A stretch of 39,845 nt of DNA from Alphaproteobacteria bacterium (GTDB taxonomy: Bacteria; Pseudomonadota; Alphaproteobacteria; DSM-16000; Inquilinaceae). The first letter of the stretch is position 1. Each line of letters begins with the position of its first letter. Shown one piece after another: positions 16,939-27,147 of the stretch. Made by a program: the position numbers and the translations under genes. The notes beneath the pieces are model-generated. The model had not been told where the DNA came from, did not search any database, and was given only the letters and a program-made list of their open reading frames with translations. The DNA is taken from contig JANQGH010000065.1 of the NCBI GenBank assembly GCA_028277405.1, positions 1-39,845 of the forward strand, given 5' to 3'.

Positions 16939-18051
16939 ATGGGCGCGCTTGACCCTGTCAAGCCGCTGCCTATGCTGGCGCCGCTAGTTGAAAGCGTCAA
17001 TCAAGCGAGCCAGCGCGTGTCCGCTCCTTCGCCGAACCCTGAGTCGGTGGTATCAGACCCTCAAGACCACCCCGCCAACGCCCTGGAGCGCCTGAGCGCG
17101 CTTTTGGCTGACGATCTGGCCGAGGTCAACACCGAGATCGTATCCCGCATGGACAGCCAGGTGGCGCTGATCCCGCAGCTGGCCAGCTACATTGTCGGGT
17201 CCGGCGGCAAGCGCTTGCGGCCGTTGCTGACCTTAGCCAGCGCGCGCCTGTGCGGCCATACGGCCAAGCGCCATATCGGTTTGGCGGCGGCGGTGGAGTT
17301 CATTCACACCGCCACGCTGCTGCACGACGACGTGGTGGACGAAAGCGATCTCAGACGCGGCAAGGCATCCGCCAACGAGGTGTTCGGCAACAAGCCCAGC
17401 GTCCTGGTCGGCGACTTCCTGTTCGCCCGCGCCTTTCAACTGATGACCGAAGACGGCTCGATCGATGTGCTGCGCATCCTCAGCCGGGCGTCGGCGATCA
17501 TCGCCGAGGGCGAGGTGCTGCAACTCGCCGCGGCCAACGATTTGGGCACGAACGAAGACATCTATCTCGACGTCATCGGCGCCAAGACCGCGGCGTTGTT
17601 CGACGCCGCCTGCCGCATCGGCGCCCTGGTCGCCGACCGACCGGCGCATGAGGAACAGGCGCTGGCCGATTACGGCGCCAATCTGGGCATCGCCTTTCAG
17701 CTCGTCGACGACGTCCTGGACTACTCCGCTGCCCAGGCCCAGCTCGGCAAAGCGATCGGCGACGATTTCCGTGAAGGCAAGGTCACACTGCCGGTGATCC
17801 TGGCCTATGCGGCAGGCACCGAGACCGAGCAGGCTTTCTGGCGGCGCACGGTCGAAGAGCTGGACCAAACGCCGGAGGATCTCGATCATGCGCTGTCGCT
17901 GATGGCCCGTCACGGCAGCCTGGATCGCTCCATTGATCGCGCGCGGGGTTACAGCAACAAAGCCATCGCCGCGCTGGAGCGGCTGCCGCCCCATCCCCTG
18001 CGCGAAACCTTGGCCGACATCGTGCGCTTCAACATCGGGCGCGATTATTGA
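16939..18051 (+). CDS. ispB: Long-chain polyprenyl diphosphate synthase (octaprenyl/decaprenyl type)
   Basis: The protein condenses isopentenyl diphosphate units onto an allylic primer to make the ubiquinone side chain. It has GSGGKRLRPLLTL, the first aspartate-rich motif LLHDDVVDESDLRRG (near residue 130), KPSVLVGDFLFARAF and the second aspartate-rich motif QLVDDVLDY. The residues before the first DDxxD motif are small, as in enzymes with long products. The start is uncertain: the ATG at 16939, an ATG at 16972, or a later GTG are possible, and none has a clear ribosome binding site. The first 40 or so residues look unconserved, and 16939 leaves almost no room for a promoter. Confidence 0.92.
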   Translation: MGALDPVKPLPMLAPLVESVNQASQRVSAPSPNPESVVSDPQDHPANALERLSALLADDLAEVNTEIVSRMDSQVALIPQLASYIVGSGGKRLRPLLTLASARLCGHTAKRHIGLAAAVEFIHTATLLHDDVVDESDLRRGKASANEVFGNKPSVLVGDFLFARAFQLMTEDGSIDVLRILSRASAIIAEGEVLQLAAANDLGTNEDIYLDVIGAKTAALFDAACRIGALVADRPAHEEQALADYGANLGIAFQLVDDVLDYSAAQAQLGKAIGDDFREGKVTLPVILAYAAGTETEQAFWRRTVEELDQTPEDLDHALSLMARHGSLDRSIDRARGYSNKAIAALERLPPHPLRETLADIVRFNIGRDY

Positions 18052-18067
18052 CCGGTCGGGCGACCGG
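18052..18067 (+). terminator. Short hairpin after ispB
   Basis: CCGGTC-GGGC-GACCGG begins at the base after the ispB stop codon. There is no T-tract, so intrinsic termination is doubtful. It may only be a 3' end stabiliser. Confidence 0.25.
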
Positions 18068-18145
18068 CCGCTTGCGCGGGCGGAACGAAGCGGCTATACA
18101 CCCGGCGCCCAAGGCCGCTAGAGCGGCCAATCCAGGCACCCCGGT

Positions 18146-18222
18146 CGGAGTGTAGCTCAGCCTGGTAGAGCACTGTCTTCGGGAGGCAGGGGCCGGTGGT
18201 TCGAATCCACTCACTCCGACCA
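18146..18222 (+). tRNA. tRNA-Pro (anticodon CGG)
   Basis: The 77-base gene folds as a full cloverleaf: the acceptor CGGAGTG pairs with CACTCCG, there is a D arm GTAGCTCAGCCTGGTAGAGC, an anticodon stem CTGTC/GGCAG with loop TTCGGGA giving anticodon CGG, and a T loop GGTTCGAATCC. Discriminator A and CCA are encoded. A T-rich stretch (18225-18238) follows and may end transcription. It reads the codon CCG, a common proline codon in this GC-rich genome. Confidence 0.97.
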
Positions 18223-18338
18223 ATGTTTTCATCTTTTCAGAGGGTTAGGCGGCCTATAGGATCGGCCTCCAGTAGGCAGGTCATCCTGCACTTTGGACTG
18301 GCCCAATCGCTCTCGCCACGTGAAATGGTTTCCGTCAG

Positions 18339-18800
18339 ATGACATCTGGAAAATCCGCGGCCGTGTGCATCGCGCTGCTGGCCTGCTGCCTCGTCGGTGC
18401 TTCTAACGCAGTCTTCGGTCAGTCGGATGTGTTTCCGGACGTGACCGGCGTTTGGGCGGGCGAGTATCCGGTCGCCTTTGCCCAGTCGAATGCTCAGCAT
18501 CCCAATGGGATGGAGATCGTCGAGATGGAGCTCGACGTCTATCGGCAAGAGGACAACCTGTTTTGGGCGCACAATCGGTGGCGGCCCGTGGGAGCTGCCG
18601 AGTGGATTAGCGAAGAGGCGACCGGCACGTTCAGACTGGATGACCCGACGGCGTTGTTTGTCGTCGAGAACGCGCCCACACCCAGCGACTGGGCGTCGAC
18701 CGGCTTTTTCGTTGGTACTGCCACGGGCGATACGATCACGCTGACTTATGTCGGCGTCGGCACCGGCACGTCCTTTTCGGTCGAGCTCGATCGCAACTAG
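18339..18800 (+). CDS. Hypothetical secreted protein
   Basis: The 153-residue product has a signal peptide (KSAAVCIALLACCLVGASNAVFG, probable cleavage around residue 27) and a mature domain that opens with DVTGVWAGEYPV and ends with alternating hydrophobic strands (DTITLTYVGVG, SFSVELD). This suits a small lipocalin-like or all-beta periplasmic protein. The start ATG has only a weak upstream GTTTCCGTCAG. It lies alone between the tRNA and a convergent small gene. There is a faint likeness in opening motif and size to the truncated gene at 102-524. I do not recognise the family. Confidence 0.6.
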   Translation: MTSGKSAAVCIALLACCLVGASNAVFGQSDVFPDVTGVWAGEYPVAFAQSNAQHPNGMEIVEMELDVYRQEDNLFWAHNRWRPVGAAEWISEEATGTFRLDDPTALFVVENAPTPSDWASTGFFVGTATGDTITLTYVGVGTGTSFSVELDRN

Positions 18801-18816
18801 CCGGTCGTCAAACCGC

Positions 18817-19143
18817 CTAGGACGTCTCCTGCGCCGTTTGATTCGGTACGGCCGGCACGGGTTGTAGGAACTCCAGCACCTCCTCGTGGGTGTATTGCCG
18901 GTCGGCGGGGGCGTCGAACGTGCATTCCAACGCGTCCACCTCACAGATGAAGCAGCCCTCGTCGACACAGCACATCGAGATGTCGCCGTTGTCGCGCCAG
19001 CGGCCTTCGGCCGCCAAACAGGTGCTGCGGCCGACATGGAGACGACTGTCGGTGCCCTCCCCGTCGGCCAAAGCTGGCGCCGATCCGCCGGTTGCGAACA
19101 GAATTGAGACCGCGCAGATAGCGGCGGACAGACCCATTTTCAT
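18817..19143 (-). CDS. Small cysteine-rich secreted protein
   Basis: The 108-residue product begins MKMGLSAAICAVSILFATGG, a clear signal peptide ending near SAPALA. The mature part has six cysteines in a tight pattern (C-LAAEGRW, then MCC, CFIC and LEC), suggesting disulfides or metal binding in the periplasm, followed by an acidic C-terminal tail. The frame is open to 19461, but the ATG at 19143 with GGGATG upstream begins the signal peptide. It converges with the neighbour on its left, with 16 bases between them. The function is unknown. Confidence 0.6.
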   Translation of the reverse strand: MKMGLSAAICAVSILFATGGSAPALADGEGTDSRLHVGRSTCLAAEGRWRDNGDISMCCVDEGCFICEVDALECTFDAPADRQYTHEEVLEFLQPVPAVPNQTAQETS

Positions 19144-19372
19144 AACGGTACATCCCAATAGGCTGGTAAGCGAAAATGACGGGCAGCCAATCAACCGCCG
19201 TCCAGTGCGGCCGACGGTGAGCCAGGTCTGTTTCAGTGCGATGTCGCTGGAAATGGAATCTGGTTTCTTCTGTTTCCAAGTTGTTTCCCAATCGCGACAA
19301 TGACCGTCGGCGTGCGCGGTCTTGGAAGAAGGCAATTGGACCACCGATGATCTGTCACCAGTCGCCAAGACG

Positions 19373-19672
19373 ATGAAGCGATCGACCCCGATCGTGTTGT
19401 TGGTCCCGCATGCGCTTGCCTGTGTGCTGTTCGTGACCGCCTCCATTTGGATGGAGTTCATTCAGACCAATCGTTCGGCGCCCGACCTGTATCTGGCCAT
19501 TGCCGGGTTCGTGGCGCTGGCCGCGGCCGTGCTGGCAAGCCTGTTCTTGTTGGGACTGGTGATCGTTCGACCCGAGGCCCGGCGCGGCTGGCCCTGGCTG
19601 ATGGTACACCTGGGCGCCCTTGTGCTGGTGGCCGCAATGGCCAGCGAGTGGTTTGGAACGCACCTTGCCTAG
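19373..19672 (+). CDS. Hypothetical membrane protein with three predicted helices
   Basis: The 99-residue product has three hydrophobic segments (IVLLVPHALACVLFVTASIW, LYLAIAGFVALAAAVLASLF and WLMVHLGALVLVAAMASEW). A TTG at 19322 would extend it, but the ATG at 19373 begins the hydrophobic part. It lies 71 bases before the alpha/beta hydrolase and may share its transcript. No domain is recognised. Confidence 0.5.
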   Translation: MKRSTPIVLLVPHALACVLFVTASIWMEFIQTNRSAPDLYLAIAGFVALAAAVLASLFLLGLVIVRPEARRGWPWLMVHLGALVLVAAMASEWFGTHLA

Positions 19673-19743
19673 GCCAGACATCGAATAAGAAGACGGGGGC
19701 GCCACCGCAAACGGTACCCTTCAGTCTCGTCACCGGAGATAGA

Positions 19744-20577
19744 ATGGACGAAAGACACGATCTCCTTACGCTCGCGGACCGCGAGATTCACGTCACCGAG
19801 TGGGGTGATCGAACCAATCCGCCGATCATCCTGTGGCACGGCCTGTCGCGCCTCGGATATGATTTTGAACCCCTGGCCCGGCGATTGGGCGATGATTTCT
19901 GGCTAATCGCGCCGGACGCGGTCGGACGCGGCAAGTCCCAATGGGCCGAGGACCCGACATCTGAGTACACGATGGCCTTCATGGGCCGGCTGGCGTGCGC
20001 GCTGATGGATGCTTTGGGTGTTTCCACGGTCCGTTGGGTCGGCACCTCAATGGGCGGGGCGCTGGGCATCCATCTGGCCGGAGGGCCGCTGAAGGGGCGG
20101 ATCGACCGGCTTGTGATCAACGATATCGGCCCCGAGGTGCCGGCACAGTCCATTGCCGACATGCTGAGCTACATCCCCTACCCGCCCGTCTTCGATACGA
20201 TGCTGGAACTGGAGGCTTACTTCCGAACGCTCTACGCACCGTTTGGGCCCGTCTCCGACCGGCAATGGCGCACCATGACACTGACCTCGGCCCGGCGCCG
20301 GGAAGATGGCCGCCTGACACTGCATTACGACCCGCGCATTGCCGAGCAGTTCAAGCTGCCCCATGACGACTATGCCCAGTGGCCGGCCTATGACGCTATC
20401 GCGGCGCCGACCTTGTTGGTGAGAGGCGGCCAATCCGAGCTGCTAACGCCAGAAATTGCGCAACAAATGACCGAGCGCGGCCCGCGTGCCATCCTGCGCA
20501 CGGACCCGTGCTGCGGCCATGCGCCGGCCCTGAACAACGATTTGCAGTGGGGCTGGCTGGTCGACTTCCTCGCCTGA
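19744..20577 (+). CDS. Alpha/beta-fold hydrolase
   Basis: The 277-residue enzyme has the oxyanion-hole strand IILWHGLSRLGYD, the nucleophile elbow GTSMGGALG (Ser about 102), a late acidic region after LLVRGGQSELLTPE and the catalytic His in CCGHAPAL (about 259). This is the order of serine-type alpha/beta hydrolases such as esterases, C-C hydrolases or lactonases. The ATG at 19744 has CGGAGA just upstream; the longer open frame to 19447 is an overlap with the membrane protein gene. The substrate is unknown. Confidence 0.85.
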   Translation: MDERHDLLTLADREIHVTEWGDRTNPPIILWHGLSRLGYDFEPLARRLGDDFWLIAPDAVGRGKSQWAEDPTSEYTMAFMGRLACALMDALGVSTVRWVGTSMGGALGIHLAGGPLKGRIDRLVINDIGPEVPAQSIADMLSYIPYPPVFDTMLELEAYFRTLYAPFGPVSDRQWRTMTLTSARRREDGRLTLHYDPRIAEQFKLPHDDYAQWPAYDAIAAPTLLVRGGQSELLTPEIAQQMTERGPRAILRTDPCCGHAPALNNDLQWGWLVDFLA

Positions 20578-20596
20578 CGCCGACAGGCCGCGAACG

Positions 20597-21844
20597 CTAG
20601 AGTTCACGTTCGGCCAGTTCACGAAAGGCGTCCGGAACCGCGCGGCGGTTGCCCAGCAGCACCGAGCCATAGCCGATCGCATCGCGCCCGAAACGATCGC
20701 GGATGGCGTCCATCGCACGATCGGCGGTCCAGCGGGCCGCCCCCTTTCGGGTTCCGGGGCGACGCTTGTCGTCGTGCAAGCCCAGGGGCAATTCGAGTTG
20801 CAAGTCCGGGCATACCTCGAGATGGGACACGGAAACGCCGAGCAGGGAAATCGTTCGCTCTTCGGAATGATCGATCAAGGCAGCGCGCACCAGATCCTCG
20901 CCGATTTCCGCCAGGATGCCGGTGGCCGATATCGCTGCGGGCAGCGTTACCGATCGTGTCACCGCGTGTAGATCGGCGAACCTGATCCGCGCGGTGACCG
21001 TGCGGCCAGCCAGCGTCTTGGCGCGCAGGCGGGAGGCGACCCGGTCGGCCAGATGCAGCAGCGTGGGCCGGAAGACGGCCTCGATCGCGGGTTTCCGGCC
21101 GAGCGCCGACTGGGCCCCGACGGATCGTGCGCGCCGGCGGGTCGCAACCGCCCGTGGGTCGCGATCGCGCGCCAGATCGGCCAGCTTCTCGCCAACGGCA
21201 TGGCCCAGCAACCGTTCTAGCGATCGCCCGGGGGTTTCCGCCAGTTGGCCGATCGTGAACACCCCCTGGCCCGCCAAGCGTGCCTTGGCAACGGGGCCAA
21301 CACCCCACATCAGCTCAACCGGCAGGTCTTTCAGAAAACTCGGCTCCGTCCCCGGCGCGACGACAACCAACCCGTCCGGCTTGGCCACCTGCGAGGCGAT
21401 CTTGGCGAGATGCTTGGTGCCCGCGACGCCGAGAGAGATGGGCAGCCCCACCTCGGTCCGTACGCGCTCTCGGACCTTCCCGGCGATGGTTTCCGGCGTG
21501 CCGAACAGGTGGTCCGTGCCCGCCACGTCGGCAAAGGCCTCATCGATCGAAATCCGCTCCACCGCCGGGGTGAAGTCGCGCAAAACATCGATGGCCGCAT
21601 CACCCAACCGTTGATACTGCCGAAAATGGCCGGGCACAAAGGTGAGATCAGGACAAAGATCACGGGCGCGGCGACCGGGCATGCCGCTGCGGACCCCGAA
21701 CGCCTTGGCCTCGTAGGACGCGGCAAGTACGACCCCGCCCCCGACGGCCACGGGCTTACCGCGCAAGGATGGATTGAGCAGCTGTTCGACCGAGGCGTAG
21801 AACGCGTCAAGATCAGCGTGGAGGATGGTCGCAGGGCTTGTCAT
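20597..21844 (-). CDS. dinB: DNA polymerase IV (Y-family translesion polymerase)
   Basis: The 415-residue protein begins with the Y-family motif ILHADLDAFYASVEQL (metal-binding Asp) and has SYEAKAFGVRSGMPGRRA, RISIDEAFADV (second metal site), LPISLGVAGTKHLAKIAS and WGVGPVAKARL (helix-hairpin-helix). The little-finger domain follows. It replicates past damaged template bases with low fidelity. No beta-clamp QxxLF-type peptide is obvious at the C terminus, which is QLELPLGLHDDKRR followed by about 50 basic residues. A LexA box overlying its promoter (21912-21926) shows SOS control. Transcription converges with the hydrolase, whose stop is 19 bases away. Confidence 0.92.
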   Translation of the reverse strand: MTSPATILHADLDAFYASVEQLLNPSLRGKPVAVGGGVVLAASYEAKAFGVRSGMPGRRARDLCPDLTFVPGHFRQYQRLGDAAIDVLRDFTPAVERISIDEAFADVAGTDHLFGTPETIAGKVRERVRTEVGLPISLGVAGTKHLAKIASQVAKPDGLVVVAPGTEPSFLKDLPVELMWGVGPVAKARLAGQGVFTIGQLAETPGRSLERLLGHAVGEKLADLARDRDPRAVATRRRARSVGAQSALGRKPAIEAVFRPTLLHLADRVASRLRAKTLAGRTVTARIRFADLHAVTRSVTLPAAISATGILAEIGEDLVRAALIDHSEERTISLLGVSVSHLEVCPDLQLELPLGLHDDKRRPGTRKGAARWTADRAMDAIRDRFGRDAIGYGSVLLGNRRAVPDAFRELAEREL

Positions 21845-21911
21845 GCTGGCGGCGCCGATGGCCCGCGTATGCGAGACAGGAGGCTACGTGACGTCGAGAG
21901 AACACCCATGC

Positions 21912-21926
21912 GAACATAAGCGGAAC
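21912..21926 (-). promoter_or_regulatory. LexA (SOS) box of dinB
   Basis: On the minus strand the sequence is GTTC-CGCTTAT-GTTC, a perfect match to the alphaproteobacterial direct-repeat SOS operator GTTC-N7-GTTC. It covers the predicted -10. A third GTTC lies eight bases further downstream (21900-21903), making an extended array. It is 68 bases upstream of the dinB ATG. Confidence 0.8.
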
Positions 21927-21944
21927 ATATTGACTAATTGTCAA
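21916..21944 (-). promoter_or_regulatory. dinB promoter
   Basis: A consensus -35 TTGACA (21939-21944) is followed after 17 bases by GCTTAT (21916-21921) as a -10. The -10 lies inside the LexA box, so bound LexA would exclude RNA polymerase. Transcription would start near 21909, giving a leader of about 65 bases. Confidence 0.65.
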
Positions 21945-22095
21945 GCCGGAATAGCGGCAGCTCTCCTAACTCTCAATCTAAGTTATATCAACTATCATTC
22001 TGATTTAATGTTCATTCCTACTGCTCATAGCTTCGAGTAATGTAGTAGGGTCGAGCCGCAAGTGCGCAGACGCCGGGTGAACCGATGGGTGAGCG

Positions 22096-22138
22096 AAAAA
22101 AGCCGGCCCGATGTTGGATTCAACAATATCGGGCCGGC
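22096..22138 (-). terminator. Rho-independent terminator of katG
   Basis: A perfect 11-base stem GCCGGCCCGAT/ATCGGGCCGGC (22102-22112 and 22128-22138), whose loop itself pairs GTTG with CAAC, is followed on the minus strand by six T residues (22101-22096). It lies 58 bases past the katG stop codon. Confidence 0.92.
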
Positions 22139-22195
22139 TATCAGCGTGCCGTTTCGGCTGCGAACCGTCTTAGCCGGTCGGCATCAGTCGGGACC

Positions 22196-24525
<2,330 letters not shown>

Positions 24526-25458
24526 GTGATCTCCCTCAAGCAACTTCGCTACTTTGCCGCCGTCGCCCGGTTCGCCCATTTCGGCAAGGCGGCGGAGTTT
24601 TGCAACGTGACGCAGCCCGCGCTTTCCATGCAGGTGCGCGAGCTTGAGGCCGGACTTGGCGCAAAGCTGTTCGAGCGTCGCCAGCAAGGCGTTCAATTGA
24701 CCGAGATCGGCCGGGAAGTGCTTGAGCGGGCCAAAGGTATCCTCAACGCGGTTCGCGATCTGGACGATTTCGCCCATCATTATGGGGACGCACTGGCAGG
24801 CCCCCTGCGCCTCGGCATCATCCCATCCCTTGCCCCCTATATCCTGCCGACGCTGCTGCCGTTGATGCGCGATCGCTATCGCGAGCTTGACCTGCATGTC
24901 CGGGAGACCTTGACGGAAACGTTGGTCGACGAGCTGATCGACGGTCAGCTTGACGTGCTGTTGCTGGCGTTGCCGATCGAGCATCCGGATATCGCGACCG
25001 AGACGTTGTTTGAAGATAGTTTCTTTCTCGCTGCACCGGCCGGCTGGCGGAAGGAGGCGGCCATGGCGGGGTTGACCGAGGACGGCTCGGCCGCCGCTAT
25101 GCCTGTGAGTTCTGAGCTCTTGAAGGGCGGACGATTGCTGCTGCTGGAGGATGGCCATTGCCTACGCGATCAGGCGCTGACCTTTTGCCGTGCACGCCAG
25201 ATCGACGCCTTGGACACGTTCGGCGCCTCGACCCTGTCGACGATCGTTCAGATGGTCGCGAACGGGATGGGGCTGACCCTGCTGCCGGAGATCAGTCTGA
25301 ACGTTGAAGCACGGCGCAACGACATTCAGGTGCTGCCGTTCGAGGCCCCACAACCGAGCAGAAGCGTGGGCCTCGCATGGCGCAAAACGTCCCCGCGCAC
25401 CCACGATTTCGAGGCCTTGGGTGCACTGGTTCTAGACGTCGCGCAGCGACCGGCTTAG
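24526..25458 (+). CDS. oxyR: OxyR, peroxide-sensing LysR-family regulator
   Basis: The 310-residue protein has the LysR helix-turn-helix (SLKQLRYFAAVARFAHFGKA with VTQPALSMQVRELEAGLG) and an effector domain with the OxyR redox signature LLEDGHCLRDQALTFC. The two cysteines (about residues 212 and 221) have the same nine-residue spacing as Cys199 and Cys208 of E. coli OxyR, which form the peroxide-induced disulfide. GMGLTLLPE follows, as in OxyR. The start is a GTG at 24526 without a clear ribosome binding site. Its position next to katG fits its role as activator. Confidence 0.94.
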   Translation: MISLKQLRYFAAVARFAHFGKAAEFCNVTQPALSMQVRELEAGLGAKLFERRQQGVQLTEIGREVLERAKGILNAVRDLDDFAHHYGDALAGPLRLGIIPSLAPYILPTLLPLMRDRYRELDLHVRETLTETLVDELIDGQLDVLLLALPIEHPDIATETLFEDSFFLAAPAGWRKEAAMAGLTEDGSAAAMPVSSELLKGGRLLLLEDGHCLRDQALTFCRARQIDALDTFGASTLSTIVQMVANGMGLTLLPEISLNVEARRNDIQVLPFEAPQPSRSVGLAWRKTSPRTHDFEALGALVLDVAQRPA

Positions 25459-25500
25459 GCGCGCTTCCCTCGCAACATACAGGCCGCAGCCTTTTCCACC

Positions 25501-26934
25501 CTATTGCCAGCCGCTGACAGATTTCACCTCGAGAAAGTCTTCAAGCCCCCAGATACCGCCCTCGCGCCCGTTGCCGGACTGGCGATAGCCGCCGAACGGG
25601 GCGCCGGCGCCTTGCGACGCGCCATTGATCTGCACCATGCCGCTGCGTAAGGCCCGGGACGTCCGACGAGCCTTTTCCAGATCCTGCGTCTGGACGTAGT
25701 TGGCCAGGCCGTAGGCGGTGTCGTTGGCCAGGTCGATGGCTTGATCTTCGCGATCGAACGGCGTGATCGCGAGCACCGGGCCGAAGATTTCCTCGCGCCA
25801 GATCGTCATGTCCTGTTCCACATCGGCAAAGACGGTCGGGCGGGCGAACCAGCCTCTGTTCAGCCCGTCGGGCCGGCCGGTACCGCCGGCGACGAGCCGC
25901 GCGCCCTCGTCGATGCCTTGCTGGATGAGGCCCTGGACCTTGTTCCATTGCGCCTCGGACACGACGGGGCCGATCTGTCGTCCGTCCAGGTCCGCCGCCG
26001 CGACCTCGGTCGTCTCGGCCACCGACCGCGCGGTTTCGACCGCTCGATCATAGATCGAGCGTTCCACCAGCATTCGGGTCGGTGCGTTGCAGGACTGGCC
26101 GGAGTTGTTGAAGCAGTGGCGCACGCCGCGCGTCACCGCCTTTTCATCGGCATCGGCGAAGACGATGTTGGCGCCCTTGCCGCCCAGCTCCAGCGTCACG
26201 CGCTTGATGGTCTCGGCCGCGTTCTTGGTGATCGCACGGCCCGCGCGCGTCGACCCTGTGAAGCTGACCATATCGACATCCGGATGCACGGATAGCTGCG
26301 TGCCAACGCCAGCACCATCGCCGTTCACCAGATTGAACACGCCGGCAGGCAGGTCCGCCGCGTCGACCATCTCGGCAAACAGGTATGACGACAGCGGCGC
26401 GAGTTCGGATGGTTTCAAGACCACGGTGCAGCCGGCCGCCAGCGCCGGGGCGACCTTCAGCACGACCTGGTTCATCGGCCAGTTCCAAGGCGTGATCAGG
26501 GCGCAGACGCCGATCGGTTCCATCAGGATACGGTCCCCGGGCGCGTGATCGCCCAGCATCTGGTCGAAGTTGAAGCCCTTCAGCGTGCGGATGGCGCCCT
26601 TCAGATGGCCCAGGCCAGCACCCACCTGGGACTTGCGCGCCATTGCGATCGGGGCGCCCATCTCCTGGCTGATCGCCTGGGCCATGTCGTCCGCGCGGTC
26701 CTGGTAGGCGGTCAACAGCCGCTCAAGCGCGGCAACGCGTTCGTCCTTTTGCGTTCGAGCCCATGTCGGGAATGCCGCCTTGGCCGCCGCGACCGCGGCA
26801 TTGGTATCGGCCTCGCCACCGAGCGAGATCGTGGCGAACGGTTCCTCGGTGGACGGGTTCGTAACCGTCAAGTCGCGACCGTCCAGCGGCGCCACCCAGG
26901 CCCCGTCGATGTAAAACCTGCGCGCGTCCTGCAT
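25501..26934 (-). CDS. NAD(P)-dependent aldehyde dehydrogenase
   Basis: The 477-residue enzyme oxidises an aldehyde to the acid. Landmarks are the PIGVCALITPWNWPMNQ motif, KPSELAPLSS, FTGSTRAGRAI (cofactor loop), the catalytic Glu in LELGGKGANIVFADAD, the nucleophile Cys (about residue 282) in FNNSGQSCNAPTRM and the EEIFGPVLAI motif. The ATG at 26934 has GGGGGA seven bases upstream; the longer frame to 27060 lacks such a signal. The substrate cannot be read from sequence. It lies 213 bases downstream of the giant surface protein gene, on the same strand, and converges with oxyR. Confidence 0.93.
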   Translation of the reverse strand: MQDARRFYIDGAWVAPLDGRDLTVTNPSTEEPFATISLGGEADTNAAVAAAKAAFPTWARTQKDERVAALERLLTAYQDRADDMAQAISQEMGAPIAMARKSQVGAGLGHLKGAIRTLKGFNFDQMLGDHAPGDRILMEPIGVCALITPWNWPMNQVVLKVAPALAAGCTVVLKPSELAPLSSYLFAEMVDAADLPAGVFNLVNGDGAGVGTQLSVHPDVDMVSFTGSTRAGRAITKNAAETIKRVTLELGGKGANIVFADADEKAVTRGVRHCFNNSGQSCNAPTRMLVERSIYDRAVETARSVAETTEVAAADLDGRQIGPVVSEAQWNKVQGLIQQGIDEGARLVAGGTGRPDGLNRGWFARPTVFADVEQDMTIWREEIFGPVLAITPFDREDQAIDLANDTAYGLANYVQTQDLEKARRTSRALRSGMVQINGASQGAGAPFGGYRQSGNGREGGIWGLEDFLEVKSVSGWQ

Positions 26935-27147
26935 GATTTGTCCCCCAAGAGAATGGAATGCCGTGGCGGTCTCCGGCCCGGCAGGCCAAGAGATGGTGTG
27001 TTTGGATTGTCTCGTCGAGGCTTTGGTCAGGCCAAAGGCGCACCGCGAGCGACCAAGCAAAACCTATGCACGGTTAGGATCGGTGTCCAGCCGCTCCACG
27101 CGGATTGACGCAGCCAATCGGCAGTTGGCCGATGGTCGGCGGCTCGC

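Larger units (their letters stand above)
21845..22195. other. katG-dinB intergenic region with an AT-rich island
   Basis: This stretch of about 350 bases carries the dinB control region (21912-21944), the katG terminator (22096-22138) and, between them, an unusually AT-rich segment from about 21925 to 22040 in a GC-rich genome. I see no convincing gene in the AT-rich part; a short plus-strand frame there (21825-22040) has no start signal or recognisable domain. Confidence 0.6.

Noticed and set aside
18146..18222. tRNA-Pro as an integration site for a mobile element
   Set aside because: No integrase, no direct repeat of the tRNA 3' end and no change in base composition were seen nearby.
18029..18232. 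A minus-strand frame with VSGFEPPAPASRR over the tRNA
   Set aside because: This is the well-known spurious translation of a tRNA gene on its reverse strand.
27109..27136. A hairpin ATCGGC-AGTTG-GCCGAT just after the autotransporter stop
   Set aside because: The stem is only six bases plus a bulged extension and has no T-tract, so it is not a convincing terminator.
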